Origin: JBOGTC01 sp050692055
GTDB taxonomy: Bacteria > Chloroflexota > Limnocylindria > QHBO01
Length of the DNA stretch: 10,641 nucleotides
Direction of reading: 5' to 3'
NCBI GenBank assembly: GCA_050692055.1
Contig: JBOGTC010000073.1
Coordinates: 1 to 10,641 of the forward strand
Position 1 is the stretch's first letter; each line of letters starts with the position of its first letter. Positions 1 through 6,350 of the stretch are shown in pieces. The position numbers and the translations under genes are program-made. The notes under the pieces were generated by a model. The model was not told the DNA's origin. It made no database searches and worked only from the letters and a program-made list of their open reading frames with translations.

Positions 1-567
1 ATCCATTGCGGCGCGCAGGCCCGCCCGCCAGTCCGCAGGTGACTGCCCCGGGATGCCGTAGATGAGGTCGATGCTCACGTTGTCGAAGCCCGCGGCCCGC
101 GCCGCCGCGAATGCCTCGCGCGCTTCGGCCGCCGAGTGGCCCCGCGCGAGCGCGTCGAGATCCGCGTCGCGCAACGCCTGCACGCCCAGGCTCAGTCGCG
201 TCACGCCTGCGGCACGCAGTCCGGCCCAGTCCGGCGTTTCACGCGCGCTCGGGTTCGCCTCGAGCGTCACCTCGCCGAGCTCGACATCGTGCCATCTCTC
301 GCTCGCCCGGACGATCAGCCGAGCCACGTCCGAGGCCGGCAGCAGCGAGGGGGTGCCGCCGCCGAAGTAGATCGTGGTGAGCCGGCCGGGGGCGGGACGC
401 AGGTCCAGCTCAGCGAGCAGCGCGGACACGTAGCGCGGGATGTCGCGCGCGCGGCCTCCCACGGTGACGAAGTCGCAGTATGCGCACACGAGCCGGCAGA
501 AGGGCACGTGGACGTAGAGGTGATGGCTGCGACCATCGGACGCCGGTGGCGTCGTCACCGAATTCAT
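1..567 (-). CDS. hemW: Radical SAM heme chaperone HemW-like protein, N-terminal part (runs off left edge)
   Basis: The 189 visible residues open with a radical SAM core. The motif HVPFCRLVCAYCDF (Cys24, Cys28, Cys31; CxxxCxxC) should bind a 4Fe-4S cluster and S-adenosylmethionine. It is followed by YFGGGTPSLL near residues 67-76, the glycine-rich SAM-contacting strand typical of the HemN/HemW family, and by the segments VTLEANP and RLSLGVQ. HemW proteins lack coproporphyrinogen oxidase activity and act as heme-delivery chaperones; the spacing of this motif and the position near lepA favour HemW over HemN. The C-terminal part lies beyond base 1. The start is uncertain: the ATG at 567 gives an N-terminus close to the usual length, but the frame stays open upstream to an ATG at 660. 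Neither start has a convincing Shine-Dalgarno sequence. Family assignment is firm; the exact start is not. Confidence 0.88.
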   Translation of the reverse strand, partial: MNSVTTPPASDGRSHHLYVHVPFCRLVCAYCDFVTVGGRARDIPRYVSALLAELDLRPAPGRLTTIYFGGGTPSLLPASDVARLIVRASERWHDVELGEVTLEANPSARETPDWAGLRAAGVTRLSLGVQALRDADLDALARGHSAAEAREAFAAARAAGFDNVSIDLIYGIPGQSPADWRAGLRAAMD

Positions 568-698
568 TGCGCGCAGATCATGGCTGAATCCGGCGACAAC
601 CGCGCCCACGGCGCCGTCAGCCCAGCACGGAACCGAACATAACACCTCGCCAACGGCCATCCTTGATCCGATCCGAATGAGGTTGGGGTGCCGGAGAC

Positions 699-735
699 GT
701 GCCGCCTCCGTCAGGAGGCGTGCCGTCGGCGGCAC
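699..735 (-). other. Overlapping GC-rich hairpins between the CPBP gene and hemW
   Basis: Two perfect stem-loops lie side by side in this gap. One pairs 703-709 with 714-720 (CGCCTCC/GGAGGCG, 4-base loop). The other pairs 720-725 with 730-735 (GTGCCG/CGGCAC, 4-base loop). A third, outer pairing of 699-706 with 728-735 (GTGCCGCC/GGCGGCAC) is also perfect and excludes the other two. No T-run follows on the minus strand, so this is not a classic intrinsic terminator. It could end transcription of lepA-CPBP by another route, attenuate read-through into hemW, or protect an mRNA end. The pairings are seen directly; the role is inferred. I see no gene in the rest of the gap (568-756). Confidence 0.4.
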
Positions 736-756
736 CCTCCCCACGCTCCCATCGGT

Positions 757-1425
757 CTAGATCGGTCGCTGGCGAAGCCGCCCTCCGGCGAAGGCGAAGA
801 AGCTCATCGTCACCGCGAAGTGGCCCACGACGGCCGGAATGATCGACCCGGTCTCGATCGTGACGATTCCCGCCGCGTAGCCGAGCAGGACCGAGCCGAT
901 GAGGAAGTACCAGTCGCGCTCGCGCCACAGCCGGCGATGTGCAAGCCCGTAGACAAGGGCCTGGACGACGAGCGCCCACTCCGGCGGGACACCCGCAAAG
1001 AGGAGCATGCCGAGCACGATCGAGCGGAACTGCAGCTCCTCCGACAGCGCATTGGCGGCGGCGCCAGCGACGCGCGACGGCAGCAGCTCGGTCGGCAGCG
1101 GCAGGATGCCGCCGTAGCGCAGGAACGCCAGCGCCAGGCCGTTGAGCAGCGCGACCACCGTGAACAGCAGCATGAGCGGCAGGGTCGCGTCCGGATCGCC
1201 GCCGGTCAGGAACAGCTGCGCCCGTCCCGAGGGCAGGATGACGGCGATGCCGACGGCGAAGGCAACGACCAGGATGTAGTAGCTGACCGGGCCCATCCAT
1301 GGCGTGCGGTAGCGGAAGTAGTCGGAGCGCGTGATGCGCTCGGAGTCGAATCGCAGCAGGACCATGAAGAGCGTCAGTCCGAAGGCGATCGCCAGGCGCA
1401 GCGAGTCGAAGAAGCTGAGCTCCAC
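757..1425 (-). CDS. CPBP-family intramembrane metalloprotease (Abi/CAAX protease-like)
   Basis: This 222-residue protein is very hydrophobic. Likely membrane segments are near residues 9-25, 47-65, 82-103, 135-163, 174-190 and 195-213. It carries the CPBP signature motifs: SEELQFR (Glu129, Glu130, Arg134), a helix ending in YGLAH (His163), and a final GHFAV (His202). These residues place catalytic glutamate and metal-binding histidines inside the membrane. Relatives include eukaryotic Rce1 and bacterial proteins linked to bacteriocin immunity or membrane-protein processing; the substrate here cannot be read from sequence. The GTG start follows the lepA stop with no gap (TAGGTG), so translation is probably coupled to lepA. 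The usual Asn three or four residues after the last His is not obvious (HFAVT). Fold assignment is fairly sure, proteolytic activity likely, biological role unknown. Confidence 0.82.
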   Translation of the reverse strand: MELSFFDSLRLAIAFGLTLFMVLLRFDSERITRSDYFRYRTPWMGPVSYYILVVAFAVGIAVILPSGRAQLFLTGGDPDATLPLMLLFTVVALLNGLALAFLRYGGILPLPTELLPSRVAGAAANALSEELQFRSIVLGMLLFAGVPPEWALVVQALVYGLAHRRLWRERDWYFLIGSVLLGYAAGIVTIETGSIIPAVVGHFAVTMSFFAFAGGRLRQRPI

Positions 1426-3273
1426 CTACGCGCTCTCGTTCATGCGCAGCACCGCCAGGAACGCCTCCTGGGGGATCTCGACCGACCCGACCCGCTTCAT
1501 GCGCTGCTTGCCCTCCTTCTGCTTCTCGAGCAGCTTGCGCTTCCGCGTGATGTCGCCGCCGTAGCACTTCGCCAGGACGTTCTTGCGCATCGCGCGAATC
1601 GTCTCGCGGGCGATGATATGCGAGCCGACCGCCGCCTGGACCGGCACTTCGAACATCTGGCGTGGGATGAGCTCCTTGAGCTTCTCGACCAGCGCTTTTC
1701 CGGACCGATACGCCTGGGACCGATGGACGATCAGGCTCAGCGCATCGACCGGCTCGCCGTTCACGAGCACGTCAAGCTTGACGAGATCGCCGGGCCGGTA
1801 GCCGATGTAGCTGTAGTCGAGGCTGGCGTACCCGCTCGATCGGCTCTTGAGCTGGTCGTAGAAGTCGATGATCAGCTCGCCCAGCGGCATCTCCACGTGC
1901 AGGTTCACGCGCCGCGGATCGAGGTACTCCATGTTGCTGAAGTCGCCACGGCGGGTCGTGATCAGCTCCATCAACGGACCGATGTAGTCGGTCGGCGTGA
2001 TCACCTGCGCCGTGACCCACGGCTCGGCAATCGTCTCGATCTCGCCGGCGCCGGGCATCTGGGCGGGGTTGTCGATGACCAGCTCATCGGCGGCGTGCTC
2101 GAGCTTGACGTGGTACTCCACGCTGGGCGCCGAGGCGATGAGGTCCAGGGCGAACTCCCGCTCGAGCCGCTCCTGGACGATCTCCATGTGCAGCAGCCCC
2201 AGGAAGCCACAGCGAAAGCCGAAGCCGAGCGCCGCGCTCGACTCGGGCTCGTAGACGAACCCGGCGTCGTTGAGGTGCAGCCGGTCCAGGGCATCGCGCA
2301 GCAGCGGGTACTCGTCGCCGCGCTGGGGATAGATTCCGGCGAAGACGAGCGGGAGCGGCTCCTTGTACCCGGTGAGCGGCTCCGACGCTCCGGCATCGGC
2401 GGTCGTCAGCGTATCGCCCACCTGCGCCTCGCGAATGCTCTTGAGCCCGGTGGCGACGTACCCGACCTCGCCCGCCACGAGCTTCGCCGTCGGCACCGGC
2501 TGCGGGCGGAAGTACCCGAGCTCCAGGATCTCCGATTCCGCGCCCGTGGCCATGAAGGCGATCCGCGCGTGATCGGGGAGGCTGCCGCGCACCACGCGGA
2601 CGTACGCGACCACTCCCTTGTACTGGTCGTAGTGCGAGTCGAAGACGAGCGCCTGCAGCGGGGCCTGGGCCTCCCCGCCCGGTGGCGGCACGCGATCGAC
2701 GATCGCCTCGAGCACCTCGGAGACGCCGGATCCCTCCTTGGCGGAGACGAGGAGCACCTCCTCGCGCGGGATCGCGAGCGTCTCTTCCAGCTCGCTCATC
2801 ACCATCTCGGCGTCGGCGCTGGGCAGGTCGATCTTGTTGATGACCGGGATGATCACCAGGTCCTGCTGCATGGCGAGATGGACGTTGGCGAGCGTCTGCG
2901 CCTCGATCCCCTGGCTGGCGTCGATGACAAGGATGGCGCCCTCACAGGCCTGCAGCGATCGGCTCACCTCGTACGTGAAGTCGACGTGCCCCGGCGTGTC
3001 GATCAGGTTCAGCGCGTACCTCTGGCCATCCGCGGCGTCGTAGTGCAGCCGCACGGCCCGCGCCTTGATCGTGATCCCCTTCTCGCGCTCGAGCTCCATG
3101 CTGTCGAGGACCTGCGACTGCATCAGCCGCTTGTCGATGGTGTGGGTCGCCTCGAGCAGCCGGTCGGCGAGCGTGCTCTTGCCGTGGTCGATATGCGCGA
3201 CGATGCTGAAGTTGCGGATTCGCTCCGGGGGGATCACGGAGCGGAAGTCTAGCGCCTGGGCACCAACCGCCAT
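1426..3273 (-). CDS. lepA: Elongation factor 4 (LepA), ribosome back-translocating GTPase
   Basis: The 615-residue product is full length for LepA. The GTPase domain shows the P-loop AHIDHGKST (residues 26-34), the switch sequence REKGITIKA near 63-71, DTPGH at 92-96, NKID at 146-149 and a later SAK. The C-terminal region contains the LepA-specific segment CYGGDITRKRKLLEKQKEG, which is absent from EF-G. LepA binds ribosomes on the membrane or in the cytosol and affects initiation and elongation, especially under stress. The ATG at 3273 gives a normal N-terminus (MAVGAQALDFRS), but no clear Shine-Dalgarno precedes it. The repeat described at 3279-3371 begins only five bases upstream. A GTG 13 codons downstream (in RSVIPPERIRN) is an alternative, also without a good ribosome site. 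The CPBP gene follows immediately. Confidence 0.98.
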   Translation of the reverse strand: MAVGAQALDFRSVIPPERIRNFSIVAHIDHGKSTLADRLLEATHTIDKRLMQSQVLDSMELEREKGITIKARAVRLHYDAADGQRYALNLIDTPGHVDFTYEVSRSLQACEGAILVIDASQGIEAQTLANVHLAMQQDLVIIPVINKIDLPSADAEMVMSELEETLAIPREEVLLVSAKEGSGVSEVLEAIVDRVPPPGGEAQAPLQALVFDSHYDQYKGVVAYVRVVRGSLPDHARIAFMATGAESEILELGYFRPQPVPTAKLVAGEVGYVATGLKSIREAQVGDTLTTADAGASEPLTGYKEPLPLVFAGIYPQRGDEYPLLRDALDRLHLNDAGFVYEPESSAALGFGFRCGFLGLLHMEIVQERLEREFALDLIASAPSVEYHVKLEHAADELVIDNPAQMPGAGEIETIAEPWVTAQVITPTDYIGPLMELITTRRGDFSNMEYLDPRRVNLHVEMPLGELIIDFYDQLKSRSSGYASLDYSYIGYRPGDLVKLDVLVNGEPVDALSLIVHRSQAYRSGKALVEKLKELIPRQMFEVPVQAAVGSHIIARETIRAMRKNVLAKCYGGDITRKRKLLEKQKEGKQRMKRVGSVEIPQEAFLAVLRMNESA

Positions 3274-3278
3274 GAGAC

Positions 3279-3371
3279 GTGGTACGCGGGTTCCTCGACC
3301 GAGTTTCCGTCATCTACGACCACCGGTAGTGGTACGCGGGTTCCTCGACCGAGTTTCCGTCATCTACGACC
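3279..3371. repeat. Exact 43-bp direct repeat, two copies, 50-bp period, upstream of lepA
   Basis: Bases 3279-3321 and 3329-3371 are identical over 43 bp and are separated by seven unrelated bases (accggta). Both copies contain the 12-mer GTCATCTACGAC. The first copy ends five bases from the lepA ATG, so the repeat lies where the lepA leader and ribosome-binding region should be. Exact identity means recent duplication, gene conversion or selection. The array is too short for a CRISPR and has no flanking transposase or terminal inverted repeats. It could be a regulatory site, a dispersed intergenic repeat, or a simple duplication. The rest of the 267-bp gap (3274-3540) holds related inverted repeats and no recognisable gene. 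Confidence 0.9.
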
Positions 3372-3382
3372 CACCAGTCGTA
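3365..3382. repeat. Short inverted repeat TACGAC/GTCGTA at the end of the second repeat copy
   Basis: TACGAC (3365-3370) pairs with GTCGTA (3377-3382) across the loop CCACCA. The left arm is the tail of the second 43-bp repeat copy. The same arm sequences and nearly the same loop recur in the palindrome at 3480-3498. This suggests a family of related hairpin heads rather than chance. Confidence 0.7.
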
Positions 3383-3479
3383 ATAAGCGGATTCCAGCGG
3401 CGCATCAGGTCCCTGGACCGGTTGAGCCGAGCGTGACCCGACCGTCATCGGTCTGCCATCCCTGGTCGAATGGCCGTTA

Positions 3480-3498
3480 CTACGACCACCAGTCGTAG
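3480..3498. repeat. Perfect 7-bp hairpin CTACGAC-CACCA-GTCGTAG downstream of the VanW gene
   Basis: CTACGAC (3480-3486) and GTCGTAG (3492-3498) form a perfect stem with loop CACCA. The right arm extends into GTCGTAGATGAC (3492-3503), the reverse complement of the 12-mer in both copies of the direct repeat. It sits about 40 bp beyond the VanW stop codon, where a terminator might be. No T-run follows on that strand, so a conventional intrinsic terminator is not supported. A weaker hairpin (GACCG/CGGTC, 3440-3453) lies nearby. Confidence 0.7.
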
Positions 3499-3540
3499 AT
3501 GACAGGAATGCCGCAATCGCAGGGATCGTGCGCCGTCCGC

Positions 3541-5631
3541 TCAGGGCGCTTCGTCGCCCTCGCCGGGATCCTCGCCCTCGTCTGGCGGCAGAACGCCGTC
3601 GCCGGCAGCCTCGGCCGCCTCCTCCGGTGGATCTTCCACCGGCGGCGCAGCCGGCGTGGGGCCGACGAGGGTCACGCCGTTCACCGTACGGTACGAGCTG
3701 AAGTAGTGGTTCTCGTGCAGTAGGTTACCCTCGGCGTCGTAGACGAACCGGCTCCTCGACACGTCGTGGCCGTTGTGCGGGTACTCCACGCGCCGTGCCG
3801 TGCCGGGAGCCATGCTCGAGTCGACCTGCGTCGTATCGCCGGCGACGCGATGGTTGCTCGTCACCGGGTCGGTGATCACCACCGAACGGCCGGACGGCAC
3901 GCTCCACAGGTCGAAGCGCACGAAGCCGCCGCCGCCGAAACCGCGAATCACGATCGGGTGCTCCGTATCGTTGCGGAAGGTCATGTCCTGGGTCCAGGTG
4001 CCATCCGTGTACACGGTGGCATCGAGCCCGTTCGGATATCGATCGATGTAGTAGTAGTGATTGAGCCGGTCGCCCATCTCGAGGCCAAAGCGCAGCGCGG
4101 CGTTGAAGATGGTGGTGGAGGTGGAGCAGATGCCGCCGGCCAGGGCACCATCGGCCACGCTCCGGCCGTTGATGATCACCCCGCCGTAGGTGTAGCCGCG
4201 CTCGAGCGTGATGGGGCCCAGCGAGTCCCAGAAGCTGAACCACTCGCCCGGCGCCAGCACCCGGCCGTCGATATCGGTGGCTGGGATCACGATGTTCGGG
4301 TTGTATGGGCTGCCGTTGTGCGGCGGGTAGTAGGTCGTCCAGCTCGAGACCATCTGCATCTGCGGAAAAGCCGCCTCCGCCTCCGCGGTGGTCAGCGCCG
4401 GCTCGGTGATGTCCACGGCCAGCGCCAGGCTCGGCACAGAGGCCCCGCTGCCCCGCCGCTCGAGCTGCGTCAGCAGCGCGTCGACGGAGGCGTCGACGTC
4501 GAGCGCACGTCCGTCCGCCGCGGGGATCACCCCACCCAGGCCGCCGCCGGCAAGGCTGAAGCTGGCGTTGACCCGATCCCGGTCGACCGACTCGACGAGT
4601 GCCGCGATCGCATCGGTGGCCGCGGCCTCGCCGACGTGGATGGCATACGCCTCACCATCATCGGGGCCGAAGCTGAGCCAGCCGGCGATCGTCTCGGCGG
4701 TCAGGGCGAGCGGCGCTTCGTCATCGGCGGCGCCGGGGATGGTGAGCGTCAGATCGGCGACGGTGGCCCGCGCCATGTCGGCGACCGCTTCCGCCGCGGT
4801 CGTGGTCACAGCCGGGGGCACGACGGCAGGGGCGATCTCCAGGCGAACGTCGGCCGGGTCCGTCGTGGCCGCAACGGCCGCCAGCGTGGAGCGGACCAGG
4901 TCGGCATCCAGCCGGCTCCCGGCGCTCGCGCCGCTCACCGCGAAGTCTGTGCCCTCGCGGGTCACCAGGGCATCGACCGGAGGATGGCTGAAACGCTCCG
5001 CAATCTCGGCCGAGATGCGGTCCATGGCCGCCGCGTCGTACGCGTGCACCTGCACCGGCAGCGACGCGCCGACGAAGAGGGCACGCAGCCGATCGATGCC
5101 GTCGGCAACGATGCCGTCGTCACGTCCCACGCCAAAGGCGACGTCCAGCATGGCGGCCATCTCGTAGCCGCGGCCCAGGTCCGCGTACTCCACCTGCGCC
5201 TCGGTCCCGCGCACCACGAGCGTCGCCGTTCCGCGGCTGAGGGATGGCAGAGCCGACTCGAGCCGTGCTTCTGCCTCGGCGCGATCGAGGCCCCCAATCG
5301 CGACGGCCCCCACGCTGACGCGCGGATGGACGACATCCTCGCTGGCCAGCGCCAGGCCCATCGACAGGCCGCCGAGCACGATGAGGCTGCCGGCAAAGGT
5401 TGCGCCGAATCCGATCAGCACGTCGCGCGGCGCCAGCCTGCCGAAGGCCGGCACGTGGACGCGACGGGGCATCGTGACGCTGGTCATGGGCTCATCGATG
5501 AAGACGTTGCAACGGCTCGGAACGTTGCGCTCCCAGCCCCGATCGCGCCGGCGGCAGAGCCGGATCCTCCGTCCAATCTCCCTCCAGTTCGTCGCAACAC
5601 GCGCGGCTTGCGCGACCGCGATTGGGCGCAT
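3541..5631 (-). CDS. Membrane-anchored VanW-domain protein with peptidoglycan-binding-like regions
   Basis: This 696-residue product has an Arg-rich N-terminus, one membrane segment near residues 70-97 and a long extracytoplasmic part. Two regions (about 101-255 and 260-410) resemble the PG_binding_4/YoaR-type repeats that precede VanW domains, for example VGAVAIGGLDRAEAEARL near 107-124. The VanW domain spans about 430-580 with the hallmark GGICSTSTTIFNAAL at 499-513 and NHYYYIDRYPNGLDATV at 524-540. The tail (about 658-696) is rich in Pro, Glu and Asp and is probably disordered. VanW was named from a glycopeptide-resistance cluster, but its biochemical role is unclear; nothing here implies resistance. 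A cell-wall-associated role is inferred. The start at 5631 is chosen because GGAGG lies seven bases upstream; the ATG at 5487 would drop 48 residues and lacks a good ribosome site. Confidence 0.88.
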   Translation of the reverse strand: MRPIAVAQAARVATNWREIGRRIRLCRRRDRGWERNVPSRCNVFIDEPMTSVTMPRRVHVPAFGRLAPRDVLIGFGATFAGSLIVLGGLSMGLALASEDVVHPRVSVGAVAIGGLDRAEAEARLESALPSLSRGTATLVVRGTEAQVEYADLGRGYEMAAMLDVAFGVGRDDGIVADGIDRLRALFVGASLPVQVHAYDAAAMDRISAEIAERFSHPPVDALVTREGTDFAVSGASAGSRLDADLVRSTLAAVAATTDPADVRLEIAPAVVPPAVTTTAAEAVADMARATVADLTLTIPGAADDEAPLALTAETIAGWLSFGPDDGEAYAIHVGEAAATDAIAALVESVDRDRVNASFSLAGGGLGGVIPAADGRALDVDASVDALLTQLERRGSGASVPSLALAVDITEPALTTAEAEAAFPQMQMVSSWTTYYPPHNGSPYNPNIVIPATDIDGRVLAPGEWFSFWDSLGPITLERGYTYGGVIINGRSVADGALAGGICSTSTTIFNAALRFGLEMGDRLNHYYYIDRYPNGLDATVYTDGTWTQDMTFRNDTEHPIVIRGFGGGGFVRFDLWSVPSGRSVVITDPVTSNHRVAGDTTQVDSSMAPGTARRVEYPHNGHDVSRSRFVYDAEGNLLHENHYFSSYRTVNGVTLVGPTPAAPPVEDPPEEAAEAAGDGVLPPDEGEDPGEGDEAP

Positions 5632-5638
5632 TCTGTCC

Positions 5639-5643
5639 CCTCC
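5639..5643 (-). promoter_or_regulatory. Shine-Dalgarno GGAGG that decides the VanW gene start
   Basis: On the minus strand the sequence reads GGAGGGGACAGAATG, placing a perfect GGAGG seven bases before the ATG at 5631. The next in-frame ATG (5487) has no comparable site. The longer N-terminus is therefore preferred, although its 48 extra residues look low in conservation. Confidence 0.7.
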
Positions 5644-5690
5644 GGTCGCGCCTGTCGAGTGGCCCTTCTGGCGGCCTTCGGATGACCGCC

Positions 5691-5719
5691 TTGGCCGCCT
5701 CTGAGCCCAGTGCTATACT
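5691..5719 (+). promoter_or_regulatory. Sigma-70-type promoter for rpsT with extended -10
   Basis: TTGGCC at 5691-5696 is followed, after 17 bp, by TATACT at 5714-5719. A TG lies one base upstream of the -10 (TGCTATACT), making an extended -10 element. A start of transcription near 5725-5727 would give a leader of about 63 bases before the rpsT GTG. The element lies in the 157-bp gap between the divergent VanW and rpsT genes. I found no equally good promoter for the VanW gene on the opposite strand. Confidence 0.7.
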
Positions 5720-5776
5720 CTGCGCTCCGCCGCTCCATCGCGAGCGCTGACCCCTGTGCCCCACTTCAAACTCCGC

Positions 5777-5782
5777 TGAGGA
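5777..5782 (+). promoter_or_regulatory. Ribosome binding site of rpsT supporting a GTG start
   Basis: TGAGGA, containing GAGG at 5778-5781, lies seven bases before the GTG at 5789. It supports that GTG as the true start, and the S20 N-terminus MARKARTWKGARTPS fits. Confidence 0.7.
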
Positions 5783-5788
5783 TTCCAC

Positions 5789-6322
5789 GTGGCAAGAAAG
5801 GCTCGAACCTGGAAGGGTGCACGTACGCCCTCCGCCCTGAAGCGCGTGCGCCAGGCACTGCGCCGGCGCGCGGTGAACAGACGCGGCCGGAGCGAGACCA
5901 AGACGCTCGTCCAGCAGGCCTCGAGCATTGCGCTCGGACAGGCCGACGGTGATGGCCCGGACGCCGTCCACCAGGCGATCAGGGCACTCGATAAGGCCGC
6001 CGAGAAGGGAATCATCCATCCCAACAATGCCGCTCGACGCAAGAGCCGGCTGATGGCGAAGGCGAATGCCGCGCACCTGCTCGACGATGCGGATGCCGCC
6101 GCGCCGGCGACCGCCAGGCGCAGGACCACGGCGAGCAAGACGGCGCAGCGCAAGAAGGTCCAGGCAGCGAAGGCGTCGAAGGCCGCTGCCGGCCGGGCCG
6201 CGGACCGTCCGCGGACGGCCGCCGGCAAGGCGAAGGTGGCCGTCACCCGCGCCTCTCGCGAGTCCGCCGCCGCGCGCCGCCGGGCGAAGAGCTCGGATGA
6301 CACGCAGGAGACCGAAGAGTAG
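5789..6322 (+). CDS. rpsT: 30S ribosomal protein S20 with long basic C-terminal extension
   Basis: The first 90 or so of 177 residues match S20. They are a basic N-terminal helix (MARKARTWKG, then ALKRVRQALRRRAVNRRGRSETKT read in part) and the diagnostic ALDKAAEKGIIHPNNAARRK at about 66-85, followed by SRLMAKAN. S20 binds 16S rRNA early in 30S assembly. The usual family length is about 85-90 residues, so this protein is roughly twice that. Residues about 98-177 form an Ala/Lys/Arg-rich, probably disordered tail resembling histone H1-like bacterial tails, ending in an acidic DDTQETEE. The gene is monocistronic on the plus strand between two minus-strand units, with its own promoter. Codon pattern in the tail is as GC-rich as the core and shows no frameshift. 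Confidence 0.93.
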   Translation: MARKARTWKGARTPSALKRVRQALRRRAVNRRGRSETKTLVQQASSIALGQADGDGPDAVHQAIRALDKAAEKGIIHPNNAARRKSRLMAKANAAHLLDDADAAAPATARRRTTASKTAQRKKVQAAKASKAAAGRAADRPRTAAGKAKVAVTRASRESAAARRRAKSSDDTQETEE

Positions 6323-6328
6323 CTTCGG
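6312..6328. terminator. Hairpin at the rpsT stop, possible weak bidirectional terminator
   Basis: CCGAAG (6312-6317) pairs with CTTCGG (6323-6328) across AGTAG, which contains the rpsT stop codon. It lies between the convergent ends of rpsT and the cupin gene, only 28 bases apart, where a shared terminator would be expected. The stem is short. The only T-run nearby (TTTT, at about 6348-6351) is some 20 bases away, so termination here is a guess. Confidence 0.3.
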
Positions 6329-6350
6329 CGAGCCTCGACACCACCCGTTT

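Noticed and set aside
688..3252. Long plus-strand open frame of 854 codons opposite lepA and the CPBP gene
   Set aside because: It is antisense to genes with clear family motifs, is full of Arg, His, Gln and Asp as expected of high-GC shadow frames, and shows no recognisable domain.
3279..3371. Possible CRISPR array
   Set aside because: Only two repeat copies with a 7-bp spacer and no cas genes nearby; spacers are far too short.
3365..3400. Possible lepA promoter on the minus strand (TATTAC with a weak -35)
   Set aside because: The -10-like hexamer matches only 4 of 6 and the -35 position (CTGATG) matches poorly, so it is not supported enough to annotate.
3480..3498. Intrinsic terminator for the VanW gene
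   Set aside because: The stem is perfect, but no T-run follows on the minus strand; it is kept as an inverted repeat only.
3541..5631. Glycopeptide-resistance determinant
   Set aside because: VanW-domain proteins are widespread envelope proteins, and no vanHAX or VanRS-like genes are present here.
3766..5685. Plus-strand open frame of 639 codons opposite the VanW gene
   Set aside because: Same shadow-frame composition. The minus strand carries the VanW hallmark and a good ribosome site.
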